Positions 33,071-45,254 are shown, counted from the first letter of the stretch. The stretch: DNA of 64,000 bases from Tanypteryx hageni (GCA_028673005.1 CM054118.1:87538964-87602963); one strand, 5' to 3'. Notes: generated from the letters alone by a model not told the origin. Numbers and translations: made by a program.

Positions 33071-33341
33071 ATTTTTAGTTACAAATATGAAATTATCTGT
33101 ATTTTATATTACGGTTCGCTTTCATAATGGCATCGCTCAGGAAAGGAACACTGGCGATACATCGAGGGATCCTTTTATCGATTGTCTCATATAATGGCAC
33201 GTTTGCGTGTTGCGCGCGATTCTGAGGCAGCTTCATTTTTTTTGTCGGAAGAGAACGCGATTGGCGAATCGGAATAGCATCATTTGTCGCTGGGACACTC
33301 TTCCTTCAACTTTCACGGCTACATTTCTTGTCTCTTACCTC

Positions 33342-33628
33342 GAGTGTTTCTCAACCGATAGGACGCTTCCCACTAGCGGGACTCTAAGTTCGTCTGGTTG
33401 GGACGCGAAATTTTTAAAATAATTATTATAAAACGTTTTCTCAAAAATGCTGAAATATTTAAGGTCCTTAAAAATTTCCTTTAATGGTTAATTTAATAAC
33501 AAAATGAATTTGGCATAAATATCAATTTCTTGGAATATATGAGGTTTTGATTTTATTGTGGTGGGACAAGGGTTTCTTGTGACAAACTGGCTTGTGGGAC
33601 GCAAGATGTAAAAGGTTGAGAACCGCTG
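33342..33628. mobile_element. hAT MITE, 287 bp
   Basis: Ends GAGTGTTTCTCAACC at 33342 and, in reverse complement, CAGCGGTTCTCAACC ending at 33628. GTGGGACGC-type words lie near the right end and complementary GGACGC/TGGGACGC words nearer the left. The TSD is not clear. Confidence 0.75.
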
Positions 33629-33639
33629 TACCTACATTA

Positions 33640-34085
33640 TCATCTCCCTTTCAGTCCACTTTTATCTCGCATCCCTCCTTCTTTGCCATTGCTAAATTTC
33701 CCTCCCTGTCCTCTTCCCTCCCCTTCTCTCTCTCCTCCCTCTCCTCCTATCCACACACCCTCCTCCACTCATCCACCCTCCCCTCCTCCAGCCCCTCCTA
33801 CAGCCCCTCCTCACTCTCCTCCTGCCTCTCTTCCTCCCTCTTCTCCTCCATCCCTCCTCTCTATCCTCCGCCCTCTCCTCCTCCATCCCTCTACTTTATC
33901 CTCCGCCCTCTCCTCCTCCATCCTCCCTCCTCTCCTCCTTCCTCTCCTACCTCCCCTCCTCTCTCTCTCCTCCTCCACTCCTCCACCCTCTTCCCCACTC
34001 CTCCGCCCTCCCCTCCTCCCACCCTTCCTCCTCTCTTCCACCCTCGCCTCCTCCTCCATTCCACCCTCCCCTTCTCCTACTCCAC
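33640..34085 (+). repeat. CT-rich low-complexity tract
   Basis: CTCCTCC-based degenerate repeat. Long open frames exist in several phases on both strands and are Ser/Pro/Leu-rich or Arg/Gly/Glu-rich. Confidence 0.95.
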
Positions 34086-35630
34086 GTCTCCCCCTTCCAC
34101 TCGAATAAGCCTTAGATCACGCCCAGGACGATTCCCATTCAAGTGTGTTCGAGACGAAGGAGAGTGGTTTAAAACGCATTCTTCATCGTCAATTACAGTC
34201 TCGCGACAGCCTTTCAAAGTGGGTTCGCGTGAGGCCGAAGAGGGAAATTCCTTGGAATGCGACGTGCGTTGAATTTCTCTCAAGCTATCCAGTTAGAAAG
34301 AGTTTTCCTGTTCTAGGAACTGAGAAATGCGGCTGCCGGGAGCTGACAGGCGGGCGGCGCGTGCCCCCCAGAATCAGTATTGGAGGAGAGGCGGAGGAAG
34401 GGTGCACGAGTGAAGAATTTGTGTGCGTAATGGTGCGTGAGTGAGAATAAACGCAGGATAATATTTTCTAAACCATAAATTAAGAGTAATTAGGGATTTA
34501 TATAAATGCCTCGCACTGACTAGAGCTACAAGTTCATGAAAATTTGTTTTGGTAACTGATTTTATTCGTGTTTTACCGGAAGTGAAGGACGAGGAAAATC
34601 TTATAAATGTACAAGGAAAATGTATGCAAGGGAAATTTTAATTAATTTTTCTCGCAAAAAAATGGAAATCCTGTGACACGCGAAAGGGGAAAGTGAACTC
34701 GCGTGGATTAAAACGTGAATTTCACGAGCAATCACGGTTGACTGGAATGCCAGCCAGGAACTGCCGCGTCATTCTCAGGATCATCCGCGACTGCTTTTAT
34801 CGCCGTCATTCTCTAAATTAGAAATAACTTGGTGGATACAAAAAGAGGCAGAAAGTGGGAAAAATGAAAATTCCACTTAAGGATTTAAATGCTTATGCGA
34901 TAGAACACGAGAGAAGAGCCTCTGTACGATAGTTCGACGGCAATGAATGTTTCACGAGTACTTGGCGCCGTCACACAGACTTTCTCAAGTGATAAAAACA
35001 AAAATGATGGCCCCAGATGAAAGTACTAAAAGTACTAATCATGCTATGATTATTTTTAAATGTAGCAACATAATCGGTATTATGTCTACGGAATGCTATA
35101 TACAGTTTCTTGGTGAAAAATAAATATCTCGCCGTAATTAGAAACAATAATCGATCCATTTAGTCTTTTAAAATAACAAGCAATATACCTGACGACATAT
35201 TGTTTACTTTCCTATTTTTTAAATCTATAGCTTTCGAGTGTATTACATCCGTGTAAGATTTTAAACAATTGGGAGGGAAGTAAGCAATGGTTTATCGTAA
35301 CCAATAGAAGAAGAGGAATTCTCATCAGAGGAGAAGGTCTTTTCCGTCACGAATTTGTATCCTGAAACATTATGTAACACGCTTAACTGTACGTTATTTG
35401 AGTTGCATACTTTGCAGGATACCCGATTATGTTCGCTTTTCTCAACGAAACCAGAACTACTGTTGGGAAAATCATGTTTATGGCTATTAGAGTTCTTTCG
35501 TTAACCAATTAAATTCATTCATAAATTGAGCTCTATGATTATTCTTTTGGAATTGCTCTTGTCGTATCTCTCAGCGATTCTTAGGGTAAAGTATCTATCA
35601 AGAGAGAGTATTTGATATTTGTTTAGACCA
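34086..35630. other. No recognisable feature
   Basis: Moderately GC-rich up to 34450, AT-rich later. No domain, splice structure or repeat could be recognised. Confidence 0.35.
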
Positions 35631-35633
35631 GGG

Positions 35634-35910
35634 TTGGCAAATAAGTTTTAGCCGATGCATTGGATAAAACCACTTCGCGATGTGCCAAAAAATTTTTAAA
35701 AACTGTAAAATGATTATAGGCGGGCCGTATTGACACGATGTAAAATTTATCTATACACAGTATACAAAAATTATTGTTTTTTAAATACCACGCCCCTTAC
35801 ATTTTACATTCCCATATGTGTATTAATTATGCATAGTATATACAGATTTGTCTAACTCATATCAGATCGCGGGCCAAATCGGATGACAGTATGCTTCATG
35901 CGATCCAAAG
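35634..35910. mobile_element. Possible hAT MITE remnant
   Basis: Left end CAGGGTTGGCAAATAAGTTT with GGCGGGCCGTATTG inside and GCGGGCCAAATCGGATG near 35870, as in other hAT MITEs here. Right end diverged. Confidence 0.45.
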
Positions 35911-36940
35911 AAATAATAATAATCAAAGTAGGCAAAAAATACACAGTAGTATTGTACAATTATTTCGGGAACAACAAATAGCAATTGTAACATCATTAAT
36001 AAAAGTAATAACAATGATGAGAATTAATTCTTATGAAATTCATCTGCAAATACTGACTTGATTTAACGTTTTTGTTGTTCCTGATACCATCAAACATCAC
36101 ACGGCGATGATTGCTCAAGAGGCCGATTCGCCAGAAAACACGCCATTTTGGTCTAGGTTTGTTAACTTGGAACTTGTTTGTCTTTCTTTAAGCGCTACAG
36201 TTTCTTTTTTGTTTTTTTTTTCGACAAATTCTCGTCGCTTATGGGAGTTTATAATAAAAAATTATTGTTCGAGGAAATCGAGGAGACACGACGCACAATA
36301 CAACAAAAAAAATCTTAGATTTTAGAATAGGTAAGAAGTCATGAGATCGCTTATAATAATGCATTCTACGGTTATTAGTTATATTAGGAAAAATAGAAAT
36401 AGTTTTTTAAAAAAGGTTTCAAATATGATTTTAAGCGATTTTTCAAAACCCCCTTTTTTGCCATTTCTACTCATAGGGTAGGTAAGAAGACGCACTATGG
36501 GTAGGAGAGATGGCTTATGGGAATATACGTGTTGGTAAACCGAAAAGCAAGATCTACTTAAGATAACACAATTTTTAATATTTCATGTTTATTACAAAAG
36601 TATCGACATGGGCGTAAATAATAAGTTGGAGAAGTATAAAAAATGAGAGGTAACTTTAAAAAAATTGGCCCTCTTGATTGGAACCAGCGAGGATCGACGA
36701 AGCTCCCCCAAAGTTCAGAAAATACATAAAATTGAACAATAATTCAAATTAATAAGACGGAAAGAATGTAAAAGTCATTGAAAAGTAATATTCTCTGGAA
36801 AACAAAATAATGAGAATGAAATATAGTGAATATTGATTACAAAAATTGGAAAGTTCAAAGAGAAATCGTAACAAACTTAAGCAATAAAATGAACTTATTT
36901 TACTTAATTTTTCTTTTCTCTTTTCATTTCTACCGCACAA
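35911..36940. other. No recognisable feature
   Basis: AT-rich. Short frames (for example 36107-36325 on plus, 36749-36940 on minus) have no recognisable domain. Confidence 0.35.
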
Positions 36941-36943
36941 AGT

Positions 36944-37150
36944 CGGCCTCGATGGCGGCGGGGTAACGTCCTCGCCTGCGAAGGTCGCGGGTTCGAATCC
37001 CGCATGAATGTTTGTGATCGTCCTTGTTGTTATGTCAATCCTAGGGCATGGATGTCCGTGTTCGTCTTTTTACTTTTACTGTTTACATATTCCACTGTAA
37101 AAAGGCTGCAAAAAGCTGTGGAATTACTGAATAAATAAAAAACTAAAATA
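36944..37150 (+). mobile_element. Second tRNA-derived SINE family
   Basis: Head with A-box-like GATGGCGGCGGGGTAACG and B box GGTTCGAATCCC at about 36990. The acceptor-stem 5' side GGCCTCG has no partner after the T arm, so it is not a working tRNA gene. The body runs to an A-rich tail (GAATAAATAAAAAACTAAAA). It lies inside the end of a DDE_1 transposase remnant. Confidence 0.7.
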
Positions 37151-37154
37151 AAAG

Positions 37155-37400
37155 CACACACGTCGGAGTAAATAGAACAGGTAACGTGTAACCATCTGCC
37201 ACACACTTGACACCGGATCCAGTCTGACGTAGACTGTGTGTTAGAACCACGTTCAAGGCACTCAACACATTCATCTACGTTGTAGTCTTCAGATTGATCA
37301 TCTTGGTCATCTTCTGACGATGACGACTGAACATACAAACGGCGTCTTGAGCTCTTTTCCCGCTTAGCAGTTTTCTTAGATGATCCATTTTGTTTATTTT
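37155..37400 (-). pseudogene. C-terminal PHD-like end of a DDE_1 (Tigger/pogo-like) transposase
   Basis: On the minus strand: a basic stretch (SSKKTAKREKSSRRR), an acidic stretch (SSSSEDDQDDQSEDY), then DECVECLERGSNTQ and DWIRCQVCGRWLHVTCS. The C-x2-C ... W-x-x-C-x2-C-x2-W-x-H-x2-C pattern is the terminal zinc finger seen in many insect DDE_1 transposases. The protein breaks off where the SINE at 36944-37150 begins, and nothing upstream of the basic stretch is preserved. Confidence 0.55.
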
Positions 37401-38155
37401 TATCAATTTTCTTCTGTTTTACTTTTTATGCGTCTTTTTTCTCTTGTTTTGTCATTCTTGTGACTCCGACAGCAATTTTTCATTCCTCTTTCATTTGTCA
37501 TCATTCTTCTATGCTTGGATATTGTTTTTCTTCTTCTTTTCTGTGATGTACGCTGAATCGGTAACGGTAGCAGCAAATTGCTTCTGCAAGAAGATACTTT
37601 TTATTCGATTATTATACTATCAATAGTTTACGAGATACGTACATTTATTCATAAATTGGCAAAAGTTTTAAATACCGTGATTTAAATACGGGAGCCGGAC
37701 CATAAAGGTGGGATTTAAATCTGGCAGATAAAGGTTAAGTATGTACCTATCTGAGAAAGTAAAATCGTCTTCTATCCTCCCTCCGCGAGCGGCCGTCTCT
37801 CTTAAAATGTTAGGATAGATAGCGTGCCATTCTCCTCCGGACAAAACATGGCGGAACAGTATACAAGTAATAATGTCACGGGTCCACTTACCCAACTTTA
37901 TCTACAGAAAACAACTTTTCATTATTGCCGCAATAAACATGCAAAGTGAAAATAATAGAAATGATATATAAAAATTCAGGCATTTACCAACAACAGCTGC
38001 GAATGAAATTCGTTTGTAATTCACATAAAAACAGCACAATAAAGAATGAATTTGCCAACGTGTACTTTCTCCTTCACTGTCCACACTGCACTGACCGCCG
38101 TTGCTGCCCCCTGTGTATGACTATGGAAGCTAGAGATACGTCATTTCTCCCACCC

Positions 38156-38272
38156 AGAGGCGGACTTAGAGGGTGCGAGGCCCCTAGGTGATTGAGGTTT
38201 CCGAGGCCTACGAATTACGATTTCTGAATACGTGTTTATATTTTAATGAAGAAAACATGCAAATAAATTTGG

Positions 38273-38320
<48 letters not shown>

Positions 38321-39622
38321 TTACAGCTTCTAGTGTCAATCGTGGACCATTTCTACAAATGGCTTAGAAGCAGTTGGTTAACTGTAGTAACAACATGGAA
38401 CCATAGTTCTTAATTCCACAGCCAGGAATTTCACATCAAATCTGTCTAGGAAATCTTCACTTGTTTTGCAACAGCGGTTTTCTACTCTTATGTGTTGGAA
38501 GGTACACTTCACCTTTGATTAATACACGAGTGTAGTAAAATGATTATAATCTAACTGAAAGTCATCATTTTCTCCTAAGATTCGAATCGAACCTTTTGGA
38601 ACAATATTGCTCAATTTACTATGGATCCAAGGGAAAATCTACTCACCAGGATCACTATAATTGGCAAATACACTAGGCTATTCCCCAATAGCAACCAATT
38701 CCGCTGACGTAGAAGTTGACGGAGCACTACTATCATAGTCATCACACATTTTGGACTATTTTGAATAATTACAACTGTTTCAGCTCCAGTTTGCACAGTT
38801 ATGTTGGGATCTTCAAGATTTTCGTTTCTACTTTCACAGTTAAGTTTATGTGATAACGCTAAACTAAATATTTTAGTCGGATTAAAATAACGATGTAAAC
38901 TATGATAATGGTTCACGAATATAATAAAACATATTGCGATAACGCCACTTAGCTAATAGCGATTCACGGGAAGTACGAACCAATTATGAGGACCAGCAAA
39001 ATCCGACTGATCAAGTCCTCGAACACGCCATGGCGCGCCAGTTATCTTTTACAACAATCGTCTTCATCATCTAAAATGCTGGACTAGTTCTTTGTAATGG
39101 GACTTTTCAGCTGACTTATTAACTCAATGCTGTCCGACGTAGATGGTACGATACATATGGCGAGAATTTCACATCTCGCCATCCGAAGTACAATTTACGA
39201 CCAGAAAAGAGCGGTGGAATTAAATTTGTTTTGATTTTGGATTTCCAAGTGAGAGGTGGCGCTGGTTGAGGTGCATTTATTTTCATCGCTCGACTCGATC
39301 TCTAACGCATCCGCAAAAACCTTTTAACCTTCGCTCTCTTCACGACGGCATTCCGTGCGTGACTGCGCGCGTTCAGTGTTTCTCTCTTCCTCTCTCCAGA
39401 TCTGTTTCTTATAATCGCTCGTCGCTATTCTCCAAATAAACATCCGCTAAAGCTTTCTAGACGATGTTTCGAGCGCGACTGCTCACACATCGCCATCAAC
39501 GCGTTTCTTACCTAGTTTGACTTTAGGGGCCAGGCGTGAGGCCCCAATGAGGCGCGAGGCCCCTATGAGGCGCGAGGTCCTAGGCGGTCGCCTAGGTCGC
39601 CTAGCCCTGTATCCGCCCCGGA
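38156..39622. mobile_element. Probable non-autonomous hAT element, ~1.47 kb
   Basis: Left end AGAGGCGGACTTAGAGGG, right end in reverse complement CCGGGGCGGATACAGGGC. Both subterminal regions are rich in GCGAGGCCCCTA words; at the right they form a short tandem (39533-39590). Flanks TCCCACCC and TCCTACCC agree at 7 of 8. No coding sequence recognised; a (TA)n run lies at 38277-38320. Confidence 0.65.
38277..38320. repeat. (TA)n microsatellite
   Basis: Uninterrupted TA run. Confidence 0.95.
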
Positions 39623-40139
39623 TCCTACCCCTGTCATCTCTTCTCGCCTTACCCTATTCTTTTTGTTTCTTTGTACAGTTACATTTGACAAAAACATGGT
39701 TTTCATTTTCTTTATTTAAAAATGAAGGATTTTTATGCGCCATGCAGCTTGTTCCTTGGAGATGCATTTGTATTCTCTTTCTCTGAAACACTCCGAAAGA
39801 ACTCCTTCCCATCTAGATTCTTGAACCTATTGAAATTCATGCGTTAGATTGCGATTGCACTAAACTATTCGGAGCGATTTTATGGTTAACGTGCAATCAT
39901 AGATGGCACTACAAAGATGAACAGTAAAGAAAAGCAATGATCTATTTTATGACTATTAACAAGAGAATGCTTGTGCACCGGAATTGGTCACATGTCGCGA
40001 TTTCGTTGTCATTGTTTCGCATGAAAAGTAGTTAAAAAGAGTTTTTCGAATAATTTATTGTTTTAGAGCGTGGATAAAATTTAGTTGCCATATTTTACTC
40101 TCAAAATTTCCAATAATTGCGTGTCATGCATGCCCACGG

Positions 40140-40640
40140 TAGAGAAAGAAGGTGGGAGGTTAGGAGAGAAAGTGGACGGGGAAATGGAGGAGGGGAGTGG
40201 AGGGGGAGTGTAGGGGGGAGTGGAGGAGGTAGTGGAGGGGGGGATTGAAGGAGGGAGTGGAGGGAGGAGTTGAGGGGTGAATGGAGGGGGGAAGTGAAGG
40301 AGGAATTTGAGAATTTGAGGGGGGGGGTGCAGGGGGGGGAAGTGGAGGGAAGCGGAGGGAGGGGGAGGAGAGAGTGGATAGGGGAATGGAGGGGGTGGTG
40401 AGGGGGGAGTGGAGGGCGGAGTGGAGGGAAGAATGGAGGGAGGACTGGAGGGGCAATTTGAGGGGAAGAATGGAGGGGAGAGTGTAGGGCGAGAGCGCAG
40501 GGGGATAGTGGAGGGGAAATTTGAGGAGAGTGAAGGAAATATTTGAGGGGGAGAAAGGAGGGGCGAGAGGAGAGTGGGGAGGGGAAGATCGTTGGAGGAA
40601 GGGGGGGAGTGGAGTGGAGGGAGGGCCGGATGAGACCAAT
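40140..40640 (-). repeat. GA-rich low-complexity tract
   Basis: GTGGAGGGGGGAGT-type degenerate repeats, units about 15-20 bp. Overlapping Pro/Ser/Leu frames on the minus strand are artefacts. Confidence 0.95.
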
Positions 40641-40779
40641 TGGAAGTACCCTCATCTTGCTCTTGAGTCATTCCAGGGAAGAGAGAGGGAATTTGGGAGA
40701 GGCGGGAGAGATGGAGGGAAGATTCGGAGAGGAAGGTTGCCAAGAGAAACGACGACAGGAACGTGAGATGAATAGAAAC

Positions 40780-41215
40780 ACCTCCATCTCTCCCCTCCCC
40801 AGCGCCACCTCTCCCTCTTACTTCCCACATCGCTCCTAACACACGCCCCATCCCCCACCCTCTCACTTCCCCCACCCATCCTGATTTGCCCTCTCCCCCA
40901 CTCTCTCCACCTCCCTCACCCCTCCTAACACTCTCCCACTTCCCCCATCCCTCCTAACACGCCCCATCTACCACTCTCTCACCCCTCCTAACACTCTCCC
41001 ACTCTCTCACTTCTCCCACCCATCATGACACCCCCTATCCCCCACTCTCTCTACCTCCCCCATCCCTACTAACACACGCCCCATCTCCTACTCACTCACT
41101 TCCTCCACCCATCCTGACACGCCCCATCCCCCACTCTCACTTCCCTCATCCCTCCTAACACACTCCCACTCTCACTTCCTCCATCCAACCTGACACGCCC
41201 CCTCCTCCACCCTCC
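40780..41215 (+). repeat. CT-rich minisatellite, ~55-65-bp unit
   Basis: Repeated blocks of CTCCTAACACACGCCCCAT, CCCCCACTCTCTC and CTTCCCCCACCCATCC. At least six diverged units. It follows directly on the GA-rich tract, so the purine strand switches near 40780. Confidence 0.85.
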
Positions 41216-42100
41216 GACACTGCTTCTCCTGTGGCCCGAAAAGCGATCCTTTGGCACGCTACGACGAAATCGCACACATCCCCACCCCCAGGTGCGACCA
41301 TTGAAAACTTGATGACAGAGAAACGGATGTCCGATACGACCAATGAATGGGCTTATCGGCTGTTCCGCTTATAAATTAAGGCGGCTGATGTTTTGCTACA
41401 ACTACAGTGACCGCATAAATCGTTTCACATTATGTTAAGCCGTTGGAATTGGAATTAACTCCTAATAATAAAGAAACTTTTTATAATAGATATATGGAGA
41501 AATTTCCATCTTTATAAAACCGAAGTTTTGATGTGATTTTACGGGAGTTACTGTTATATTTTTCACGTAAAATTAGGTGGAATATAATTTTAGTGCGTTA
41601 AAAATGCGGTTATTGTTTCGCTTTGGCGTATGTATACGCTCTCACTTGAATTACAATTGTAACAGAAGCGTAAACGATAGAGCTGAAGCTTTGAGTGTAT
41701 ATTTCTGTACCGCCGCCATTTCTTTTTTTATTTCATCTCGAAGATTCCGTTTCAATTCCTCAAATGATTTATGCTTTAAATTATTTTCGATTACTTTTTC
41801 TTCTTCTTATGCCTACGAAGGCACATATGATACAAATCTGGAACATTGCGTAAACATTTCCACATTAATTCCACTTAATCTTGAAAAGTTTGATTTTTGA
41901 AATATTTACAGAGGCGTATATGGAAGCGTTCAAAATTTCATTACAAAATTTATTTCGTTCTAAACTTAAATGCCATTTTGGAAGTATCAGTTATCCAAAC
42001 TAGTTAGGAAAGTGTACAGTGTATCATAAATTGGCGCGTTTCGTGCGGTGGAGTATTTAGAACTAGACGATATACTTCTCTTCTATTTCGTCTTCCTCTT
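41216..42100. other. No recognisable gene
   Basis: A 107-codon plus-strand frame at 41577-41900 has no domain or repeat; coding status cannot be supported. Confidence 0.3.
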
Positions 42101-42109
42101 TTTCATAGT

Positions 42110-42350
42110 CTCTATAGTCGTTCTTAGGTGCTTCTAGAAGGGCTAGAAATCTGAAATTCGGCATGTAGGTGGGTCGATTAGCGTAAATGACGAGAAAAAT
42201 CGAAAGTCACAAAAAATTAATATTTAAGGGGTCTTTTTAACCACAATGTTCCAATTCAATATCCCATAAGAAATGCTTGGGATTTAGTGCAAGTCATTCT
42301 AAAAATGCATTTTTAAATTACTTAAATCGGGATACGAATTCGGGAAAAGA
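42110..42350 (+). repeat. Dispersed repeat shared with 59655-59915
   Basis: Matches the reverse complement of the right part of the probable Helitron at 58.4-59.9 kb, for example AAATCGAAA..., TTTAAGGGGTCTTTTT and CAATATCCCATAAGAAA. Diverged by roughly 25%. It is therefore an older relative of that element. Confidence 0.7.
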
Positions 42351-42599
42351 ACATATGTCTAGCTGAAAGAACGGAGTTCTTAATTCTTTAAGACAGAATT
42401 CAAATACATACTGAATCAGCGTAAACATCTGCTTTAAATCGGCAAAAAGTGTGAATTTTTCCTCTCTTCAACAATGGAAATGCATAAAACAAGTTGGGAT
42501 GAACACGGGTTTCCCGTTTTACAGAAGTGCTTTTCATCAAATTCGCCGTAGTATAATCGTATACTAATACATTTGCTTTGAAAGCATAACTTTTTCCCT

Positions 42600-43530
42600 T
42601 ATATTGTGGTAGCCTTGCTTTATATATCCGTTCTAAACATGTTCATTTCGTTTTGCCATTCTATACTCGCCCTACAAACGAAATTTCTTAGAAATCGGTT
42701 CAGCCAATAACTTTGAAATTTGTAGGCACAGAAAAATTCTAACCTTGATGTAGTGGTAGCCCTGTCTAGACGACACGGTTGAAATGTGCTGTTTTGGTTA
42801 TTTATTTATATGAAGATTATATATACCATATTTGGTTTAAAATCCATGCAGTCAGTTCTCTAGAAATGATCCATTGTAAAAGGCCAAATTTGACTGTTTA
42901 TGTACCTTTTAATTAAATAAATAAATACGCGTAAATAATTATCATTTCACTTTTTACTGTGGTAGCCCTGCTCATTAGCTCTGATTTATAAATATTGATT
43001 TTATTGGGGTATGTTGTACAAATATTATAAACAAAATTTTATTGAAATCTGTTCAGCCAATTCCTTTCATATCCTTAATTACTGAAAGAGTTCAATTTGT
43101 AATTGTGGCACCCCTGTTTTGCCGATTCGGTCTAAATATGCTAATATGGCTTTGCATGTATATGTACATTATAAATATTAAATTTGGTTAAAATTATTGT
43201 GGAAAATTCAACACAAATACTTGTAAAAAATACATTTTTATTACTTGTATTGTGGCAGCCCTGGTTTTGATATCTATGCTAAGCATCTTGATTTTGTTTT
43301 CTTATATTGCACACTTCCTTTATACTAAATTTCGTTGAAATCGGTTCAGCCAATCCCTTCCAAATTTATAATTACCGAAAAGTTTAATTTTGCAATTTTG
43401 GCATCCCTGTTTAATCGATTCAGTCGATATATGTCATTTGCCTCATGAATTTATGTGAAGATTCTATGTACAAAATTTGGTTGAAATCGGTTAAGCCAAT
43501 TCTTCCCTGATATATGCGGACGGATATCAC
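42600..43530 (+). repeat. Degenerate ~230-bp repeats with GAAATCGGTTCAGCCAAT
   Basis: The word GAAATCGGTTCAGCCAAT or a close form occurs at about 42692, 43045, 43338 and 43484. Before the word stands a segment of the type CAAAATTTGGTT, and the words GTGGTAGCCCTG, GTGGCACCCCTG or GTGGCAGCCCTG lie between the copies (42750, 42960, 43105, 43250). It looks like an old tandem array inside the Helitron-related repeat. Confidence 0.7.
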
Positions 43531-43620
43531 GAAGATAGTAGTGCTTTTCTGCATTGACAAAATGCACTAAAAAGGGACCTTTAATACTTTTAATGGAAAT
43601 TAATGCCGTCATAACAAATT

Positions 43621-43805
43621 ATAGCGAAACTTCCATAACTCGAATCTCAAGGGAAAGTAACATTTTTCGAGTTGTAAAAATTTAAAAATACGGAAATATA
43701 TTTTTTATATAATTGTATATATACAGTGAAACTTCCATAACTACAATCTTAAGGGAAAGCAAAAATTATTCTAGTTAATAGAAAAATCGGGTTACGGAAA
43801 TATTA
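43621..43805 (+). repeat. ~107-bp duplicated segment with Tigger-like terminal sequence
   Basis: AACTTCCATAACTCGAATCT at 43629 and AACTTCCATAACTACAATCT at 43735, each followed by AAGGGAAAG and a partly complementary copy. CAGTGAAACTTCCATAACT resembles a Tigger/pogo end. Confidence 0.6.
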
Positions 43806-43903
43806 TTCTATATTATAAAATAACCTACATGGTAGGAAAGAAGAAACAGCGAGCAAAGAGGAGGGTGGGGTCGGCGAGCTGGGGGCTTGCCCCCTTGTGT
43901 GTG

Positions 43904-43908
<5 letters not shown>

Positions 43909-43968
<60 letters not shown>

Positions 43969-44100
43969 GTGTTTTCTGTGTCTCTTCGACACCCCAGCAG
44001 CCTGCCAACTTGGTCCTCAACTTGGTAAGTGTCCGCTGGGCTTCCTTCAATACCTTGTTGCCACCCTCATCACTACCTTTTCTTTTCCTTAAGTTTATAT
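43909..44100. repeat. (TA)n microsatellite and copy of the (TA)n-associated repeat
   Basis: A TA run (43909-43964) followed by TCTCTTCGACACCCCAGCAG, GGTAAGTGTCCGCTGGGC and ATACCTTGTTGCCACCCTC, a diverged version of 45123-45255, and then TA again at 44097. Confidence 0.75.
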
Positions 44101-44204
44101 ATATATACATACATATACATATATATAAAGTGAAATTATTATTTCAATAGCGCGTACATCGATGAAGCGTTACGCACGGGAGAAAACTTTCCCCCTATGC
44201 TTTC

Positions 44205-44515
44205 CTTTCCCCATTCCAGTGCCTACCTTTCCCCATTCCACTGCCTTCCTTTCCCCATTCCACTGCCTTCCTTTCCCCATTCCACTGCCTTCCTTTTCCC
44301 ATTCCACTACCTTCCTTTCCCCATTCCACTGCCTTCCTTTACCCATTCCACTGCCTTCCTTTACCCATTCCACTGCCTTCCTTTCCCCATTCCACTGCCT
44401 TCCTTTATCCATTCCACTGCCTTCCTTTACCCATTCCACTGCCTTCCTTTATCCATTCCACTGCCTTCCTTTACCCATTCCACTGCCTACTTTCTCCATT
44501 CCACTGCCTTCTTCT
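44205..44515 (+). repeat. 22-bp minisatellite, ~14 copies
   Basis: Unit CCATTCCACTGCCTTCCTTT plus two bases; starts at 44234, 44256, 44278 and so on. Low divergence, so it is recent. Since 22 is not a multiple of 3, all three frames stay open and translate as a shifting Ser/Pro/Phe/His repeat, which is not a gene. Confidence 0.97.
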
Positions 44516-44959
44516 TTGCCTCACCAGTTTCCCATGACTAGTCGTCGAATTGTAGTAAAGACTGCACGCCTCAAATCGCGGGACAAGAGCCAAGTGCTAT
44601 CAACAGGGTTTCCCTTCGGATGGATTTATCTGTGGGAATCGAGAGAAGCTTTTCTTGCCCATTCAGTGACCTCTCTATTACGCTTCCTTAACTACTGACG
44701 TCTCTCTCGCCATAATTAACCCTTTATCCACAAATTCGACATCGTTTTGTTTAAGCGTGTCTTCCAATATCATCATTGTTAAGGTAATGGGTGTAAGATA
44801 TTGAATTTCGCAGGTTTTTCCCATCCCCATTATTGTGAGGGTTTCCTGCAAAGGGTTTTTCAAGTATAAACTTCATCTTCATCCTTGATTTTTCCCACAG
44901 TGTAAATTCTTTCCTTACTATCTCTCATATTGTAAAGACTAATGTTTTTCGGTCTATCA

Positions 44960-44962
<3 letters not shown>

Positions 44963-45018
<56 letters not shown>

Positions 45019-45254
45019 ATGTTAACAAGGTGTTGGGATGAGTTCTCTCTCTGTAGCTGAAGAAGGAGTAGTTCCGAAAGCTTTACGTTTGTGATGTTTC
45101 TGTGTTTTTGTGTTATTTTACGTGTGTCGCTTCGACATCCCCGGGGCCTCGCCAACCTGAAGTCGTCTGATTGGTGAGTGCTCACTGGGTTTCCTCATCC
45201 CAACACCTTGTTGACATCCATATATTCATTTTACCTTTCCTTTTCCGTAAGTTG

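Noticed and set aside
33592..34272. 226-codon Ser/Pro-rich frame
   Set aside because: Same cause: CTCCTCC low complexity with parallel open frames on both strands.
36944..37020. Functional tRNA gene
   Set aside because: A and B boxes are good but the acceptor stem does not close and an A-rich tailed body follows, so it is a SINE.
40081..40875. 264-codon Pro/Ser-rich minus-strand frame
   Set aside because: GA-rich minisatellite; three overlapping frames are open together.
41577..41900. 107-codon open frame as a host gene
   Set aside because: No recognisable domain, no splice or start context, and the length is within chance in AT-rich DNA.
44162..44698. 178-codon His/Phe/Pro repeat protein
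   Set aside because: A 22-bp minisatellite keeps all three frames open; unit length is not a multiple of three.
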